Shown: positions 17,622 to 27,706, counted from the stretch's first letter. The stretch: DNA of 64,000 bases from Polaribacter glomeratus (GCF_002954665.1 NZ_MSCM01000001.1:603608-667607); one strand, 5' to 3'. Notes: a model not told the origin generated them from the sequence alone. A program made the numbers and translations.

Positions 17622-19496
17622 ATGAAGAAAATAAATAGCGTTTTATCCGTTTTAATTTTATTAATAGTAGTTGGTTGTTCATCAGAAAAAGTATCAGAAA
17701 AGAACATGAAGGTTGAAGAATTAAACAAGAAAATAGTTGTTTATCAGGTTTTTACACGTCTGTTTGGAAACACAAATTCCACGAACAAACCATGGGGAAC
17801 TATCGAAGAAAATGGAGTAGGAAAGTTTAATGATTTTACAGATAAAGCCTTGTCTGAAATTAAAGATTTAGGAGTTACGCATATTTGGTATACAGGCGTT
17901 CCGCATCACGATGTAATTAGAGATTACACAAAATTTGGCATTTCAAACGATGATCCAGATGTTGTAAAAGGTAGAGCAGGTTCTCCTTACGCAGTAAAAG
18001 ATTATTACAATGTAAACCCTGATTTGGCTGTAAATATCGAAAATAGATTGCAAGAATTTGAAAATTTAATTGGTCGTTCTCATAAAAATAGCTTGAAAGT
18101 TTTGATTGATATCGTGCCAAATCATGTTGCTAGAAATTATCAAAGTATATCAAATCCCGAAGGAACGAAAGATTTTGGAGCTGATGACAATAAATTAGTT
18201 GAATATGATGTAAATAATAACTTTTATTATGTTCCAAAAAAGGAGTTTCAAGTACCCGATTTTTTAAATGGATATGTGCCATTAGGCGGAGAAAATCATC
18301 CTTTATCGGATAGAGAGTTTGATGAAAATCCTGCAAAATGGACAGGAAATGGTTCGCGTTCTCCAAAACCAAGTTTTTATGATTGGTATGAAACTGTAAA
18401 AGTAAATTATGGAATTTCTCCAGAAGGTAAAAAAGATTTTGATGAATTACCAGCAGGATTTGAAAATGAAGATTATAAAAAACATTTTGCTTTTTGGCAA
18501 GATAAAACAGTACCTAATTCTTGGATAAAATTTAGAGATATTGCGCTTTATTGGATTTCAAAAGGGGTGGATGGCTTTAGATATGACATGGCAGAAATGG
18601 TGCCTGTAGAATTTTGGAGTTACATGAACTCTGCTATTAAAATGAAAAATCCAGACGCATTTTTATTAGCAGAAGTGTACAATCCTAAAATGTACAGAGC
18701 TTACATAAAAAAAGGAAAAATGGATTATTTGTATGATAAAGTTCAGTTATACGATACCATTAAGAACGTGATGCAAGGTCGCGGATTAACAGATCATATT
18801 CCTCCAATTCAAGAAGATTTAAAAGATATTGAGCATCATATGTTGCACTTTTTAGAGAATCATGATGAGCAAAGAATTGCAAGTCCAGAATTTGCAGGAA
18901 ATGCAAATAAAGCAAAACCAGCAATGGTAGTTTCTGCAACAATCTCTACGGCGCCAACGATGATTTATTTTGGACAAGAATTTGGTGAAGATGGTTCTGA
19001 AAACCCGGGATTTGGAACCTCTTCTAGAACGTCAATTTTTGATTATGTGGGTGTACCAGCAATTCAAAGATGGGCGAATAATAATCAGTTTGACGGCGGA
19101 AAATCAACAAAAGAAGAATTGGCTTTAAGAGACTTTTACAAACGTTTGTTAAATTTTACCATTACTTCGGATGCCTTGATGGGAGCATACCAAGATATTC
19201 ATCAATTTAATCGTGAAAATACCGAATGGTACAACGAAAAAGTGTTGTCTTTTGTGCGTTGGAGTGATACAGAAAAATTGATTGTGATTTCAAACTTTAA
19301 TTCAGAAAACATATATGGTTTCGAGCTGGGTTTGCCACAAGATGTAATTGAAAAGTGGAATTTAAAGGATGGAGAATATCCCTTAAAAGACCAATTGTAT
19401 AAAAAACATTCAGCAAAGTTATTTGTTAAAAACAACCAAGCAACAGTAAGAATTGATATCAAACCATTAGAATCATTTATTCTTCAACTTCAATAA
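17622..19496 (+). CDS. GH13 alpha-amylase-family lipoprotein
   Basis: The 624-residue lipoprotein (LIVVGCSSEK) has a complete GH13 catalytic set: VLIDIVPNHVAR (region I), nucleophile Asp322 in VDGFRYDMAEM, acid/base Glu351 in FLLAEVYN and Asp415 in FLENHDEQR. The barrel begins near VVYQVFTRLFGN. A long B-domain-like excursion between residues about 180 and 300 (GADDNKLVEYDVNNNFYYVP; SFYDWYETVKVNYGI) resembles the alpha-amylase-family lipoproteins common in flavobacterial maltose loci. A C-terminal beta domain runs from about residue 540. It acts on maltodextrins in the periplasm or at the surface. It is tightly packed between GH31 (9 nt) and the next GH13 (6 nt). Confidence 0.92.
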   Translation: MKKINSVLSVLILLIVVGCSSEKVSEKNMKVEELNKKIVVYQVFTRLFGNTNSTNKPWGTIEENGVGKFNDFTDKALSEIKDLGVTHIWYTGVPHHDVIRDYTKFGISNDDPDVVKGRAGSPYAVKDYYNVNPDLAVNIENRLQEFENLIGRSHKNSLKVLIDIVPNHVARNYQSISNPEGTKDFGADDNKLVEYDVNNNFYYVPKKEFQVPDFLNGYVPLGGENHPLSDREFDENPAKWTGNGSRSPKPSFYDWYETVKVNYGISPEGKKDFDELPAGFENEDYKKHFAFWQDKTVPNSWIKFRDIALYWISKGVDGFRYDMAEMVPVEFWSYMNSAIKMKNPDAFLLAEVYNPKMYRAYIKKGKMDYLYDKVQLYDTIKNVMQGRGLTDHIPPIQEDLKDIEHHMLHFLENHDEQRIASPEFAGNANKAKPAMVVSATISTAPTMIYFGQEFGEDGSENPGFGTSSRTSIFDYVGVPAIQRWANNNQFDGGKSTKEELALRDFYKRLLNFTITSDALMGAYQDIHQFNRENTEWYNEKVLSFVRWSDTEKLIVISNFNSENIYGFELGLPQDVIEKWNLKDGEYPLKDQLYKKHSAKLFVKNNQATVRIDIKPLESFILQLQ

Positions 19497-19502
19497 AATC
19501 CT

Positions 19503-21161
19503 ATGATGAAAAATATATTTTTAATTTTTGTGCTATCAACTATTTTTAGTTGTAAAATTAATTCTGAAGTAAATAAAACAGAAAATAAAATTTCTAAAAA
19601 AGATTTTACTTGGGATGGCGCTAACATTTATTTTTTGTTAACAGATCGTTTTAATAACGGAGATACTAGCAATGATCTTAATTTTGATAGAACCAAAGAA
19701 ACGGGCAAGTTAAGAGGTTTTGAAGGAGGTGATATTAAAGGAATTACACAAAAAATTAAAGAAGGTTATTTTACTAATTTAGGAATTAACGCTATTTGGA
19801 TGACGCCGATTGTAGAGCAAATTCATGGAGGTACAGACGAAGGTACAGGCTTGTCTTATGCGTATCATGGGTATTGGACAAAAGATTGGACTTCAGTCGA
19901 TTCTAATTTTGGAACCAAAGAAGATTTAAAAGAATTAGTAACTGTTGCTCATAAAAACGGAATTCGGATTTTGTTAGATGCTGTTATTAATCATACGGGT
20001 CCTGTTACAGAAAAAGATCCAGTTTGGCCAAGCGATTGGGTAAGAACAGAACCAGAATGCAAATATGATACGTATCAAAATACAATTACCTGCACACTTG
20101 TAAAAAATCTGCCAGATATTAAAACAGAAAGTAATGAAGCTGCAGCATTGCCAAAACATTTAGTAGAAAAATGGAAAGCAGAAGGACGTTATGAACAAGA
20201 AGTTAAAGAATTAGATGATTTTTTTGCAAGAACTGGGCATCCAAGAGCGCCGCGTTTTTATATTATGAAATGGTTGACAGATTATATTACTGAATTCGGA
20301 ATTGATGGTTACAGAGTAGACACGGTAAAGCATACAGAAGAATTTGTTTGGCAAGAATTTAAGGTTGAATGTGATGTTGCTTTTGCTGATTATAAAAAGA
20401 ATAATCCTGAAAAAGTTTTAGATAATAACGATTTTTATTTAGTTGGTGAGGTTTATAATTATGGAATTTCGGCTGGGAGAACTTTTAATTTTAGTGATAA
20501 AAAAGTAAATTATTTTGACAAAGGATTTCATAGTTTAATCAATTTTGAAATGAAATGGAATGCTAAACAAATGGCAGAACAAGATGTTTTTTATACATAT
20601 GATTCCATTTTAAATAATGAATTAAAAGGTTACAGGATTTTAAATTATATGACCTCTCATGATGATGGGCAACCTTTTGATAAAGAAAGAGAAATGCCTT
20701 ATAAAACCGCAACAATGTTGTTGTTATCACCAGGGTCTTCGCAAGTTTATTATGGTGATGAATCTGCCAGAGATTTAACAATAGAAGGCACTGTAGGCGA
20801 TGCAACTTTACGATCATTTATGAATTGGGATGCAATAAATACCAATACAGATACTAGTAAAATTCTAAGACACTGGCAAAAATTAGGGCGGTTTAGAGCA
20901 AATCATATGGCTATAGGAGCTGGAAAACATCAATTAATTTCTGATAAAAATGGATTGGTTTTTTCTAGAACTAGAAAAGAGGATAAAGTGTTAGTGGCAA
21001 TGAATCTGATAGATAAAAATATACAGTTAGATGTTTCTACCGTTTTTAAGAATGGAGAAAAACTAAGAGATTTCTATTCTGATAAAAAAGTAGAAGTAAA
21101 AGATGGAAAAGTTAATTTTACAACTATGTATACTATTGTTTTACTAGAAAAAATAGAGTAA
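19503..21161 (+). CDS. GH13 alpha-amylase lipoprotein
   Basis: The 552-residue protein has a lipoprotein signal (STIFSCKIN). Its barrel opens with DGANIYFLLTDRFNNGDTSND, a segment characteristic of secreted alpha-amylases including a calcium-site Asn/Asp cluster. Catalytic residues are all present: LLDAVINHTG (region I), Asp273 in IDGYRVDTVKH, Glu316 in FYLVGEVYN and Asp387 in YMTSHDDGQPF. The TPIVEQIHGGTDEGTG loop and the Cys pair near TEPECKYDTYQNTITCT (possible disulfide) are typical of this subfamily. It is the last gene of the plus-strand alpha-glucan operon, 6 nt after the previous GH13. It is a different subfamily from the other two GH13 proteins, so the three probably split chain-length or branch specificity. 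Confidence 0.92.
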   Translation: MMKNIFLIFVLSTIFSCKINSEVNKTENKISKKDFTWDGANIYFLLTDRFNNGDTSNDLNFDRTKETGKLRGFEGGDIKGITQKIKEGYFTNLGINAIWMTPIVEQIHGGTDEGTGLSYAYHGYWTKDWTSVDSNFGTKEDLKELVTVAHKNGIRILLDAVINHTGPVTEKDPVWPSDWVRTEPECKYDTYQNTITCTLVKNLPDIKTESNEAAALPKHLVEKWKAEGRYEQEVKELDDFFARTGHPRAPRFYIMKWLTDYITEFGIDGYRVDTVKHTEEFVWQEFKVECDVAFADYKKNNPEKVLDNNDFYLVGEVYNYGISAGRTFNFSDKKVNYFDKGFHSLINFEMKWNAKQMAEQDVFYTYDSILNNELKGYRILNYMTSHDDGQPFDKEREMPYKTATMLLLSPGSSQVYYGDESARDLTIEGTVGDATLRSFMNWDAINTNTDTSKILRHWQKLGRFRANHMAIGAGKHQLISDKNGLVFSRTRKEDKVLVAMNLIDKNIQLDVSTVFKNGEKLRDFYSDKKVEVKDGKVNFTTMYTIVLLEKIE

Positions 21162-21164
21162 TAT

Positions 21165-21272
21165 TTAATTCTTACTTGCTTTATTAAATTCATTTATCAT
21201 AAAATATGCCCAGATTATAACGCATATAATTACAATAATAGAAAAATAAAAGATCATGTTATCGACGCTCAT
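21165..21272 (-). CDS. Small membrane protein, 35 residues
   Basis: Reading the minus strand from the ATG at 21272 gives MSVDNMIFYFSIIVIICVI, then IWAYFMINEFNKASKN and a stop: one hydrophobic helix with short polar ends. The start codon lies inside the last codons of the upstream small membrane gene (14-nt overlap), a layout that suggests translational coupling. The stop codon lies only 4 nt from the end of the convergent GH13 gene. It is too short to assign a family. Support comes from the overlap, the clean single-helix composition and the full use of the gap. Confidence 0.5.
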   Translation of the reverse strand: MSVDNMIFYFSIIVIICVIIWAYFMINEFNKASKN

Positions 21273-21447
21273 TCTTAATCAGTTTTAGAAAAATCATTAC
21301 ACCTAATAATGTTGGAGCCCATAATCCAAGAAAAATTCCATGAAGTTTTTCGCCTGTTAAAAAAAGGTATTCAGCAAAAAGAATAATCAAAAAACACAAT
21401 ACTAGCATAATTGCGTTGGCAATTCCTAATTTGTTAATCAAATTCAT
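21259..21447 (-). CDS. Small two-helix membrane protein, 62 residues
   Basis: From the ATG at 21447 the product is MNLINKLGIANAIMLVLCF..., with two hydrophobic helices (IANAIMLVLCFLIILFAEYLF and FLGLWAPTLLGVMIFLKLI) joined by a short polar loop TGEKLHG. A longer reading from 21501 adds 18 Lys/Asn-rich residues before the helix and is less likely. The GLWAPT segment looks like something I have seen in small conserved Bacteroidota membrane proteins, but I cannot name a function. It sits convergent to the alpha-glucan operon and divergent from the SusR-like regulator, and overlaps the next small gene by 14 nt. Confidence 0.6.
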   Translation of the reverse strand: MNLINKLGIANAIMLVLCFLIILFAEYLFLTGEKLHGIFLGLWAPTLLGVMIFLKLIKNERR

Positions 21448-21638
21448 TAATTTTTTATTTTTTATAAAGTTACTATTTTTTTTTAGTAATAAATAGCTCA
21501 TCAGTCAAAAAAGAGCATTGTAGCGTTTATTTTCATGTTAAGAATATTAAAATAAAATTAAAAATAACAATACTGTTTTATTTTAATATATTAATTTTAA
21601 GTATTTTGCACTATATTGTTAACTCAACAACGCTGTAT

Positions 21639-24446
21639 ATGTGCTATAAATTATTTAAAATATTAGTAATCATAAGTATAAGTTTATTTGGCTATACATC
21701 GTCTTCTCAAGAAATACCACCAATAAATATTTTTTCTACAGAAATATATGGTGCAGAAAACCAAAATTGGGCAATTTCTCAAGGAACTAATAAATTTATT
21801 TATGTTGCAAATAACGAGGGTCTATTAGAATATAATGGCGCTAATTGGCAGTTGTATGCAACTCCAAATGAAACAATAATGCGTTCTGTTAAATCTTTTG
21901 AAGATAAGATTTATACTGGTTTTTATATGGATTTTGGTTATTGGAAAAGAAATGATTTTGGTCTTTTAGAATATGCTTCCATTGTAAAGGAGCAGAAGAT
22001 TAAAATGCTTCAAGATGAGCAAATCTGGGAAATTTTTGAGCTAGATGGTTATATAATTTTCAAATCTTTAGAAAGAATTTATTTATTTAATCTAAAAACA
22101 AACACCATTAAAATTATAAATGCAGAAAGAAAGATTCTTAAATTATCTATCGTTGATGGAATTATTTATTTTCAAGAAAATACAAAAGGGATTTATAGAA
22201 TAGAAAATGGGGTTCCTAAATTAGTGTCAGACGATGTAATATTAAAAGAAAATAAGGTTGTAGACATTTTTTTAAAAGATCAAAAACTTCTTTTCTTAAC
22301 GCAAAAAAATGGTTTCTTCTTTCTAGAAAACAATCAAATTAAGCCCTGGAAAATACCTTCTAATAATTTTTTATTAGACAAAACTATTTATAGTGCAAAT
22401 CATCTAAAAAACGGTAGTATAGTAATAGGTACAATTTCTGACGGACTTATCTATCTTACAAAAGAAGGAAAACTAAATTACCAAGTAACCCAAGCATTAG
22501 GTTTAAGTAATAATACTGTTTTAAGTATTTTTGAAGATCTAGATAGTAATATTTGGTTAGGTTTAGATAACGGTATTAACACAATAAATTTAACATCGCC
22601 CTTTAAGTTATATGAAAAAAAGAATAATTTTTGGGGTACAATTTATGCTTCAATCGTTTTTAATGATTATTTATATTTAGGAACTAATCAGGGATTATAC
22701 TATAGAAAAAAAGATACAGAAGATACTTTTCAGTTTGTAAATAACACACAAGGTCAAGTTTGGGATTTAGAAGAAATAGACAATACGCTTTTTTGTAGTC
22801 ATGATTCTGGAACATTTATTGTTAAGAATAAAGATGCGCAATTAATAGAAGGAGTAGAAGGTACTTGGGGTGTTAAAAAAATAACAAATACTACGATACT
22901 TCAGGGTAATTATGATGGTTTATACGTTCTTGAAAAAGTAGGTTCTTCATGGAAATTAAGAAATAAAATTAAAGGATTTTATAATTCTAGTAAATACTTT
23001 ATTTTAGAAAAGGATAATAAAATATTTGTAAATCATGAGTATAACGGTGTTTTTAAATTAGAAGTTGACAAAGATTTTACAAAAGTATTAAAAGTAAATA
23101 AAGACGAATCGGTAGAAAAAGGAATTCATTCAAGTTTAATAAAATATCATAAAGATATTTTTTATTCTAGTAAAAAGGGAGTTTTTAGATATGATGTTGC
23201 TAAAAATAAATTTAAATTAGACACTATTTATAGTAAATTAATACCGCAAGATAAATTTTTATCAGCAAAATTATTGTTTGATAAAATGAGTAATAAACTA
23301 TGGTCTTTTACAAAAGAGGATATTCGATATTTTACACCAGGAAAATTAAGTAGCAAGCCTAGTTTAGAGATAATACCTATTAAAGGATCAGTGCATAAAG
23401 GTGCTTCGGGTTATGAAAATATTATTTATCTAAGCGACAAAAAATATTTAATAGGTACTAGTGATGGGTATCTAATTGTTAATTTAAATAATATTAAAGA
23501 ACCAAATACTTTTAAAGTAAGTATTAATAAGGTTTTTAATCATGAATTTGATGCTCCTAAAAGTAGATTAAGTTTATCTAAAAGCGACACATTTAAGAGC
23601 TACAAAAATAATTTTGAATTTTTCTATAGTGTTCCAAACTATAATAAAACATCTTCAATAAAGTACCAGTATCAATTAGACGGTCTTAATGAAAAATGGA
23701 GTAAGTTATCAAATTCAAGTTCGCTTTTGTTTGAAAACCTACCTCATGGAGACTATATTTTTAAGGTAAGGGCTTCAATTGACAATAAATTAAGTAATAA
23801 TGTTGCAGAATACTCTTTTAAAATTGATAAGCCGTGGTATGTAAATAATTTTATGGTTACACTTTATATATTTCTTTTTATTTACTTAGCATATTTAGTA
23901 AATGATTTACATCGCAAATATTATAGAAATCAGAGAGAAAAATTATTAGAAAAAGCTCAAAAAGAGTTAGAATTACAAGAGTTAGAAAGCTCTCAAAAAA
24001 TAATAAAACTTAACAACGAAAAACTAAGAAACGATATCGAAGGTAAAAATAGAGAATTGGCAACTTCTACAATGAGTATTATTAGAAAGAACGAATTTTT
24101 AAGTTCGATAAAAACAGAATTAGTTTCTGGCGGAAAAGAGAATTTAAATAAGGTTGTTAAAATCATTGACAAAAATCTAAATAATACAGATGACTGGAAA
24201 ATGTTTCAAGAAGCATTTAACAATGCTGATAAAAAGTTTCTAGATAAAATAAAATCAAAACACCCAGAGTTAACACCAAACGACTTAAGGTTATGTGCAT
24301 ACCTTAGATTAAATTTGTCTTCAAAAGAAATAGCACCATTATTAAATATCTCTCCAAGAAGTGTAGAAGTAAAACGCTACAGATTAAGAAAAAAAATGAA
24401 TTTACCACATGATGAAAACTTAACAAGTTATATCATAGAAGTATAA
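21639..24446 (+). CDS. SusR-like transmembrane transcriptional regulator (beta-propeller, Y_Y_Y, LuxR-type HTH)
   Basis: I use the ATG at 21639, giving 935 residues; an upstream TTG would add 11 residues before the signal-like helix MCYKLFKILVIISISLFGY. A large periplasmic sensor of two-component-regulator propeller repeats spans residues about 30-650 (repeated FIYVANNEGLLEYNG-, NIWLGLDNGINTI- and YLYLGTNQGLYY-type blades), then a Y_Y_Y domain at about 650-725 (YQYQLDGLNEKWSKL). One transmembrane helix lies at about 735-757, followed by a coiled coil (LLEKAQKELELQELESSQK) and a LuxR/GerE-type HTH at about 877-925 (LSSKEIAPLLNISPRSVEVKRYRLRKK). No histidine kinase is present, so it senses and regulates in one chain as SusR does. 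It is the likely activator of the three promoters carrying the TGTATGTTTTTTGT box. Confidence 0.9.
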   Translation: MCYKLFKILVIISISLFGYTSSSQEIPPINIFSTEIYGAENQNWAISQGTNKFIYVANNEGLLEYNGANWQLYATPNETIMRSVKSFEDKIYTGFYMDFGYWKRNDFGLLEYASIVKEQKIKMLQDEQIWEIFELDGYIIFKSLERIYLFNLKTNTIKIINAERKILKLSIVDGIIYFQENTKGIYRIENGVPKLVSDDVILKENKVVDIFLKDQKLLFLTQKNGFFFLENNQIKPWKIPSNNFLLDKTIYSANHLKNGSIVIGTISDGLIYLTKEGKLNYQVTQALGLSNNTVLSIFEDLDSNIWLGLDNGINTINLTSPFKLYEKKNNFWGTIYASIVFNDYLYLGTNQGLYYRKKDTEDTFQFVNNTQGQVWDLEEIDNTLFCSHDSGTFIVKNKDAQLIEGVEGTWGVKKITNTTILQGNYDGLYVLEKVGSSWKLRNKIKGFYNSSKYFILEKDNKIFVNHEYNGVFKLEVDKDFTKVLKVNKDESVEKGIHSSLIKYHKDIFYSSKKGVFRYDVAKNKFKLDTIYSKLIPQDKFLSAKLLFDKMSNKLWSFTKEDIRYFTPGKLSSKPSLEIIPIKGSVHKGASGYENIIYLSDKKYLIGTSDGYLIVNLNNIKEPNTFKVSINKVFNHEFDAPKSRLSLSKSDTFKSYKNNFEFFYSVPNYNKTSSIKYQYQLDGLNEKWSKLSNSSSLLFENLPHGDYIFKVRASIDNKLSNNVAEYSFKIDKPWYVNNFMVTLYIFLFIYLAYLVNDLHRKYYRNQREKLLEKAQKELELQELESSQKIIKLNNEKLRNDIEGKNRELATSTMSIIRKNEFLSSIKTELVSGGKENLNKVVKIIDKNLNNTDDWKMFQEAFNNADKKFLDKIKSKHPELTPNDLRLCAYLRLNLSSKEIAPLLNISPRSVEVKRYRLRKKMNLPHDENLTSYIIEV

Positions 24447-24573
24447 TACCTTAACATTCATTATAAATACCTATACAAAACCACAACATCAGTTATTTTT
24501 ACAGTAGGATAACGTAATTTTAATATTTCCTTAACATTAGCACATGTTGTATATTAAGACTATTTTTATGTTG

Positions 24574-24593
24574 TGTATGTTTTTTGTTGCGGT
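24574..24593 (+). promoter_or_regulatory. Laminarin-locus promoter box, copy A (upstream of susC)
   Basis: TGTATGTTTTTTGT (24574-24587), 3 nt, then GGT. The same box occurs at 32445 and 51197. A -7-like TATTTTTA begins 38 nt after the 14-mer (24625-24632), and the susC start codon is 72 nt downstream of the box. Confidence 0.7.
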
Positions 24594-24658
24594 CGTTTTT
24601 ACTGATTTAGCAAAAAAGTAACCTTATTTTTACATTATTATTAACTAAAATATTATTC

Positions 24659-27600
24659 ATGAGAAAAAAAGTTTCATTACTTCTTTTTATGTTTATTAGT
24701 CTTTGGGCAACAGCTCAAACATTAAATGTAAAAGGTATTGTAAAAGATGCAATTACTGGAGATGTATTGCCAGGGGTAAGTATAATTATCAAAGGATCCA
24801 CGACAGGTACCCAAACAGATTTTGACGGACTTTATAGTTTGTCTAAAGTACAAAAAGGTACTATTCTAGTCTTTAATTACCTAGGATACAAGAAAAAAGA
24901 AGTAGTAGTTAGTCAAGAAACAACAAATGTTACTCTTGAAGAATCTGCAGAATCATTAGATGAGATTGTTGTAGTTGGTTATGGAACCCAAAGAAAAAAA
25001 GAAGTAACTGGAGCTGTTTCTGTAATTGGTAGTGCTACAATAGAAGATTTAAAACCAACAAGAATTGATCAAGCTTTACAAGGGCAAGTTGCCGGTGTAA
25101 ATATTACATCAACATCAGGTTCACCTGGAGCGGGCGTAAATATTCAAATTAGAGGTGTCTCTACAAACGGAGATAGTAGACCATTAATATTACTAGATGG
25201 TAATGTTATAGAAGATTTAAGTGTAGTTAACCCTAATGATGTTGAATCAATAAACATTTTAAAAGATGCAACTGCAGGTATTTATGGAGTTCGTGGTGCA
25301 AACGGAGTTATTTTAATAACAACGAAATCGGGAAGAAAAAATACAGAATTAAAATCTAGCTTAAATATGTATTTTGGTTTTCAAGAAACTACTAGAAAAA
25401 TACCACTTTTAAATGCTACAGAATATGCACTTTTAGCAAACGAAGCATTTGCCGCAAATGGTGATGCATTGCCTTTTCCAAGCGTAAGTGGTTTAGGTCA
25501 AGGTACAAATTGGCAAAATGACGTTTTTAAAACTGCGCCAATTGCAAGTATTGACTACTCTGCAAGTAAAGGAACAGAGAAATCATCTTATGCTTTTGGC
25601 CTATCACTTATAGATCAAGACGGTATTGTTGGCGCTGATAAATCTAATTTTAACAGAACTACCGCAAGGTTTAATTTTAATACAGATATTTTAGATGATT
25701 TAAAATTTACATCATCTACGATATATACAAATACTAACAAGAAAAATTTAATTGAAAACACCTTAGGCTCTGTTTTATTTAATGCTATAAATATGCCTGC
25801 TACAACGGGTGTGTATGATTCTTCTGGAAATTTTTCTACGCCTCCGCCAGTTGGTACAGGTATTGAAGTTGCAAATCCATTAGCGCAGGTAGAAAATGCT
25901 CAAAATAGAACATGGATAAATAAAATTGCAGGTAGTTATGCTTTAAATTATAAGTTTTTAGAATATTTTTCAGCAGAAACAAGAATGCAGTTCAACTATG
26001 CAGTTGTTAAATCGAACACTTTTTTGCCAGAATTTATTTACGGGCCATCTAATGTTTTTAATATTTTTGATAGCACTTTTTCTGAGTATGAAGAACATTT
26101 TAAAGATTATACTTTTGATGCATTCGTTAATTATGAAAGAGTTTTTAATGATGTACATGATGTAAAAATTATGCTTGGTACCTCTGTTTTTAGAACACAA
26201 GGTAATATAATTAAAAATCAACAAAATTTTGCTAGAGGAACTTCGATAAACGATGTAAGAGTAAATGCGCTTGTACCAAATGGAGATTTCTTAGAAATTT
26301 TTAAAAACAGAAATAATGGCTTAAATTTAAGCTATGATGATCGTTTGTTGTCTTATTTTACAAGATTACAATATGGTTATGATAACAAATATCTTTTTTC
26401 TGCGGTTATAAGAAGAGATGGTTCTACTAAATTTGGACCTCAAAATAAATTCGGATTTTTTCCAACAGCTTCTTTAGGTTGGGTTGCATCCGAAGAAGAT
26501 TTTTTAAAAGACTCTGAGGTTTTAAACTTCTTGAAATTTAGAGCAAGTTATGGTATCTTAGGAAATGATAGAATTCCTCCTTTCGGTTTTGTAGCTTTAT
26601 TAGATGGTGAAGGAGATTATGTTTTTAACGGTGAAATTGTTAGAGGAGATGCTGCTTTTGGTAGAATTTCAAACCCAGAAATAAGATGGGAAAAACAAAC
26701 ACCTTTAGATCTTGGTGTAGATTTAGAATTATATAATAAAGTAAATATTACGATAGATTATTTTAATAAAAAGACAGAAGATTTATTAGTACAACCACAA
26801 GCATCTGGCTTATTAGGCGTTTCTGCTCCAGGTTCTGGTTCACCATTTGTAAATGCAGGTACTGTAGAGAATAAGGGTTTTGAATTTTCTATTAGTTACA
26901 AAGAAGAAATTTCTAACGATTTTAGATTTAGTGCAAATTATAATTTTACAACACTACAAAATACCGTGCTATTTGTTGGTAACGCAACAGGAGTTTTAGA
27001 AGGTGGTACTTTTGGAGTTGGTCAAGAGCCACCGTCAAGAATGGAAGCTGGTTTTCCTATTGGTTATTTCTACGGATATCAAACAAATGGAATTTTCCAA
27101 ACGCAAAAAGAGGTTGATGAGTATGCAACTCAATTAAATGCAGCTCCTGGTGATTTGAGATTTGTAGATAGTAACAAAGATGGTGTAATTGACAGTGATG
27201 ACAGAACCTACATTGGAGATCCAATTGCAGATGTTACAATGGGGTTAAACATTTCTCTTAACTATAAAAAATTCGATTTTAATGCATACGCTTTTGCTTC
27301 TATAGGTAACGAGATTGTAAGAAACTATGAAAGAACATTGCCATTAACAAATAGATCTACTTCTTTTTTAGATAGATGGACTGGGCCAGGTACTAGTAAT
27401 TCATTTCCAAGAGTAACAACTGGTGCAAATGGGAACTCATTATTTTCAGATTTCTTTGTAGAAGACGGTTCATTCTTAAGACTACAAAATGTGCAATTAG
27501 GTTACACGGTAGGCGATGATGTTTTAAAGAGACTAGATTTTGATAAAGTAAGATTTTACGTTTCTGCAAGCAATTTGTTTACACTAACAAAGTATAAAGG

Positions 27601-27706
27601 TTTTGACCCTACAGCATCAAGCGGAGCTCCAATAGGAGGTGGTATAGACCAAGGTTTTTATCCAAATCCAAAGACATTTTTATTTGGAATGAATGTTAAT
27701 TTTTAA
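24659..27706 (+). CDS. susC: SusC-like TonB-dependent transporter (laminarin locus)
   Basis: The 1015-residue protein has a signal peptide ending at LWATAQ, a carboxypeptidase-regulatory-like domain (GVSIIIKGSTTGTQTDFDGLY), a TonB-box-like DEIVVVGYGTQRKKEVTGAVS, a plug with QIRGVSTNGDSRPLILLDG and SINILKDATAGIYGVRGANGV, and a barrel ending FLFGMNVNF. It would import beta-glucan oligosaccharides with the SusD encoded 10 nt downstream. It is the first gene of the first laminarin transcription unit. Compared with the alpha-glucan SusC in this window it is about 50 residues longer and clearly a distant paralogue. Substrate is inferred from GH16, GH17, GH30 and GH3 neighbours. Confidence 0.96.
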   Translation: MRKKVSLLLFMFISLWATAQTLNVKGIVKDAITGDVLPGVSIIIKGSTTGTQTDFDGLYSLSKVQKGTILVFNYLGYKKKEVVVSQETTNVTLEESAESLDEIVVVGYGTQRKKEVTGAVSVIGSATIEDLKPTRIDQALQGQVAGVNITSTSGSPGAGVNIQIRGVSTNGDSRPLILLDGNVIEDLSVVNPNDVESINILKDATAGIYGVRGANGVILITTKSGRKNTELKSSLNMYFGFQETTRKIPLLNATEYALLANEAFAANGDALPFPSVSGLGQGTNWQNDVFKTAPIASIDYSASKGTEKSSYAFGLSLIDQDGIVGADKSNFNRTTARFNFNTDILDDLKFTSSTIYTNTNKKNLIENTLGSVLFNAINMPATTGVYDSSGNFSTPPPVGTGIEVANPLAQVENAQNRTWINKIAGSYALNYKFLEYFSAETRMQFNYAVVKSNTFLPEFIYGPSNVFNIFDSTFSEYEEHFKDYTFDAFVNYERVFNDVHDVKIMLGTSVFRTQGNIIKNQQNFARGTSINDVRVNALVPNGDFLEIFKNRNNGLNLSYDDRLLSYFTRLQYGYDNKYLFSAVIRRDGSTKFGPQNKFGFFPTASLGWVASEEDFLKDSEVLNFLKFRASYGILGNDRIPPFGFVALLDGEGDYVFNGEIVRGDAAFGRISNPEIRWEKQTPLDLGVDLELYNKVNITIDYFNKKTEDLLVQPQASGLLGVSAPGSGSPFVNAGTVENKGFEFSISYKEEISNDFRFSANYNFTTLQNTVLFVGNATGVLEGGTFGVGQEPPSRMEAGFPIGYFYGYQTNGIFQTQKEVDEYATQLNAAPGDLRFVDSNKDGVIDSDDRTYIGDPIADVTMGLNISLNYKKFDFNAYAFASIGNEIVRNYERTLPLTNRSTSFLDRWTGPGTSNSFPRVTTGANGNSLFSDFFVEDGSFLRLQNVQLGYTVGDDVLKRLDFDKVRFYVSASNLFTLTKYKGFDPTASSGAPIGGGIDQGFYPNPKTFLFGMNVNF

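Noticed and set aside
17276..17728. 150-residue open frame on the minus strand, Phe/Ser rich
   Set aside because: It overlaps the end of GH31 and the start of a GH13 gene, both well supported on the plus strand.
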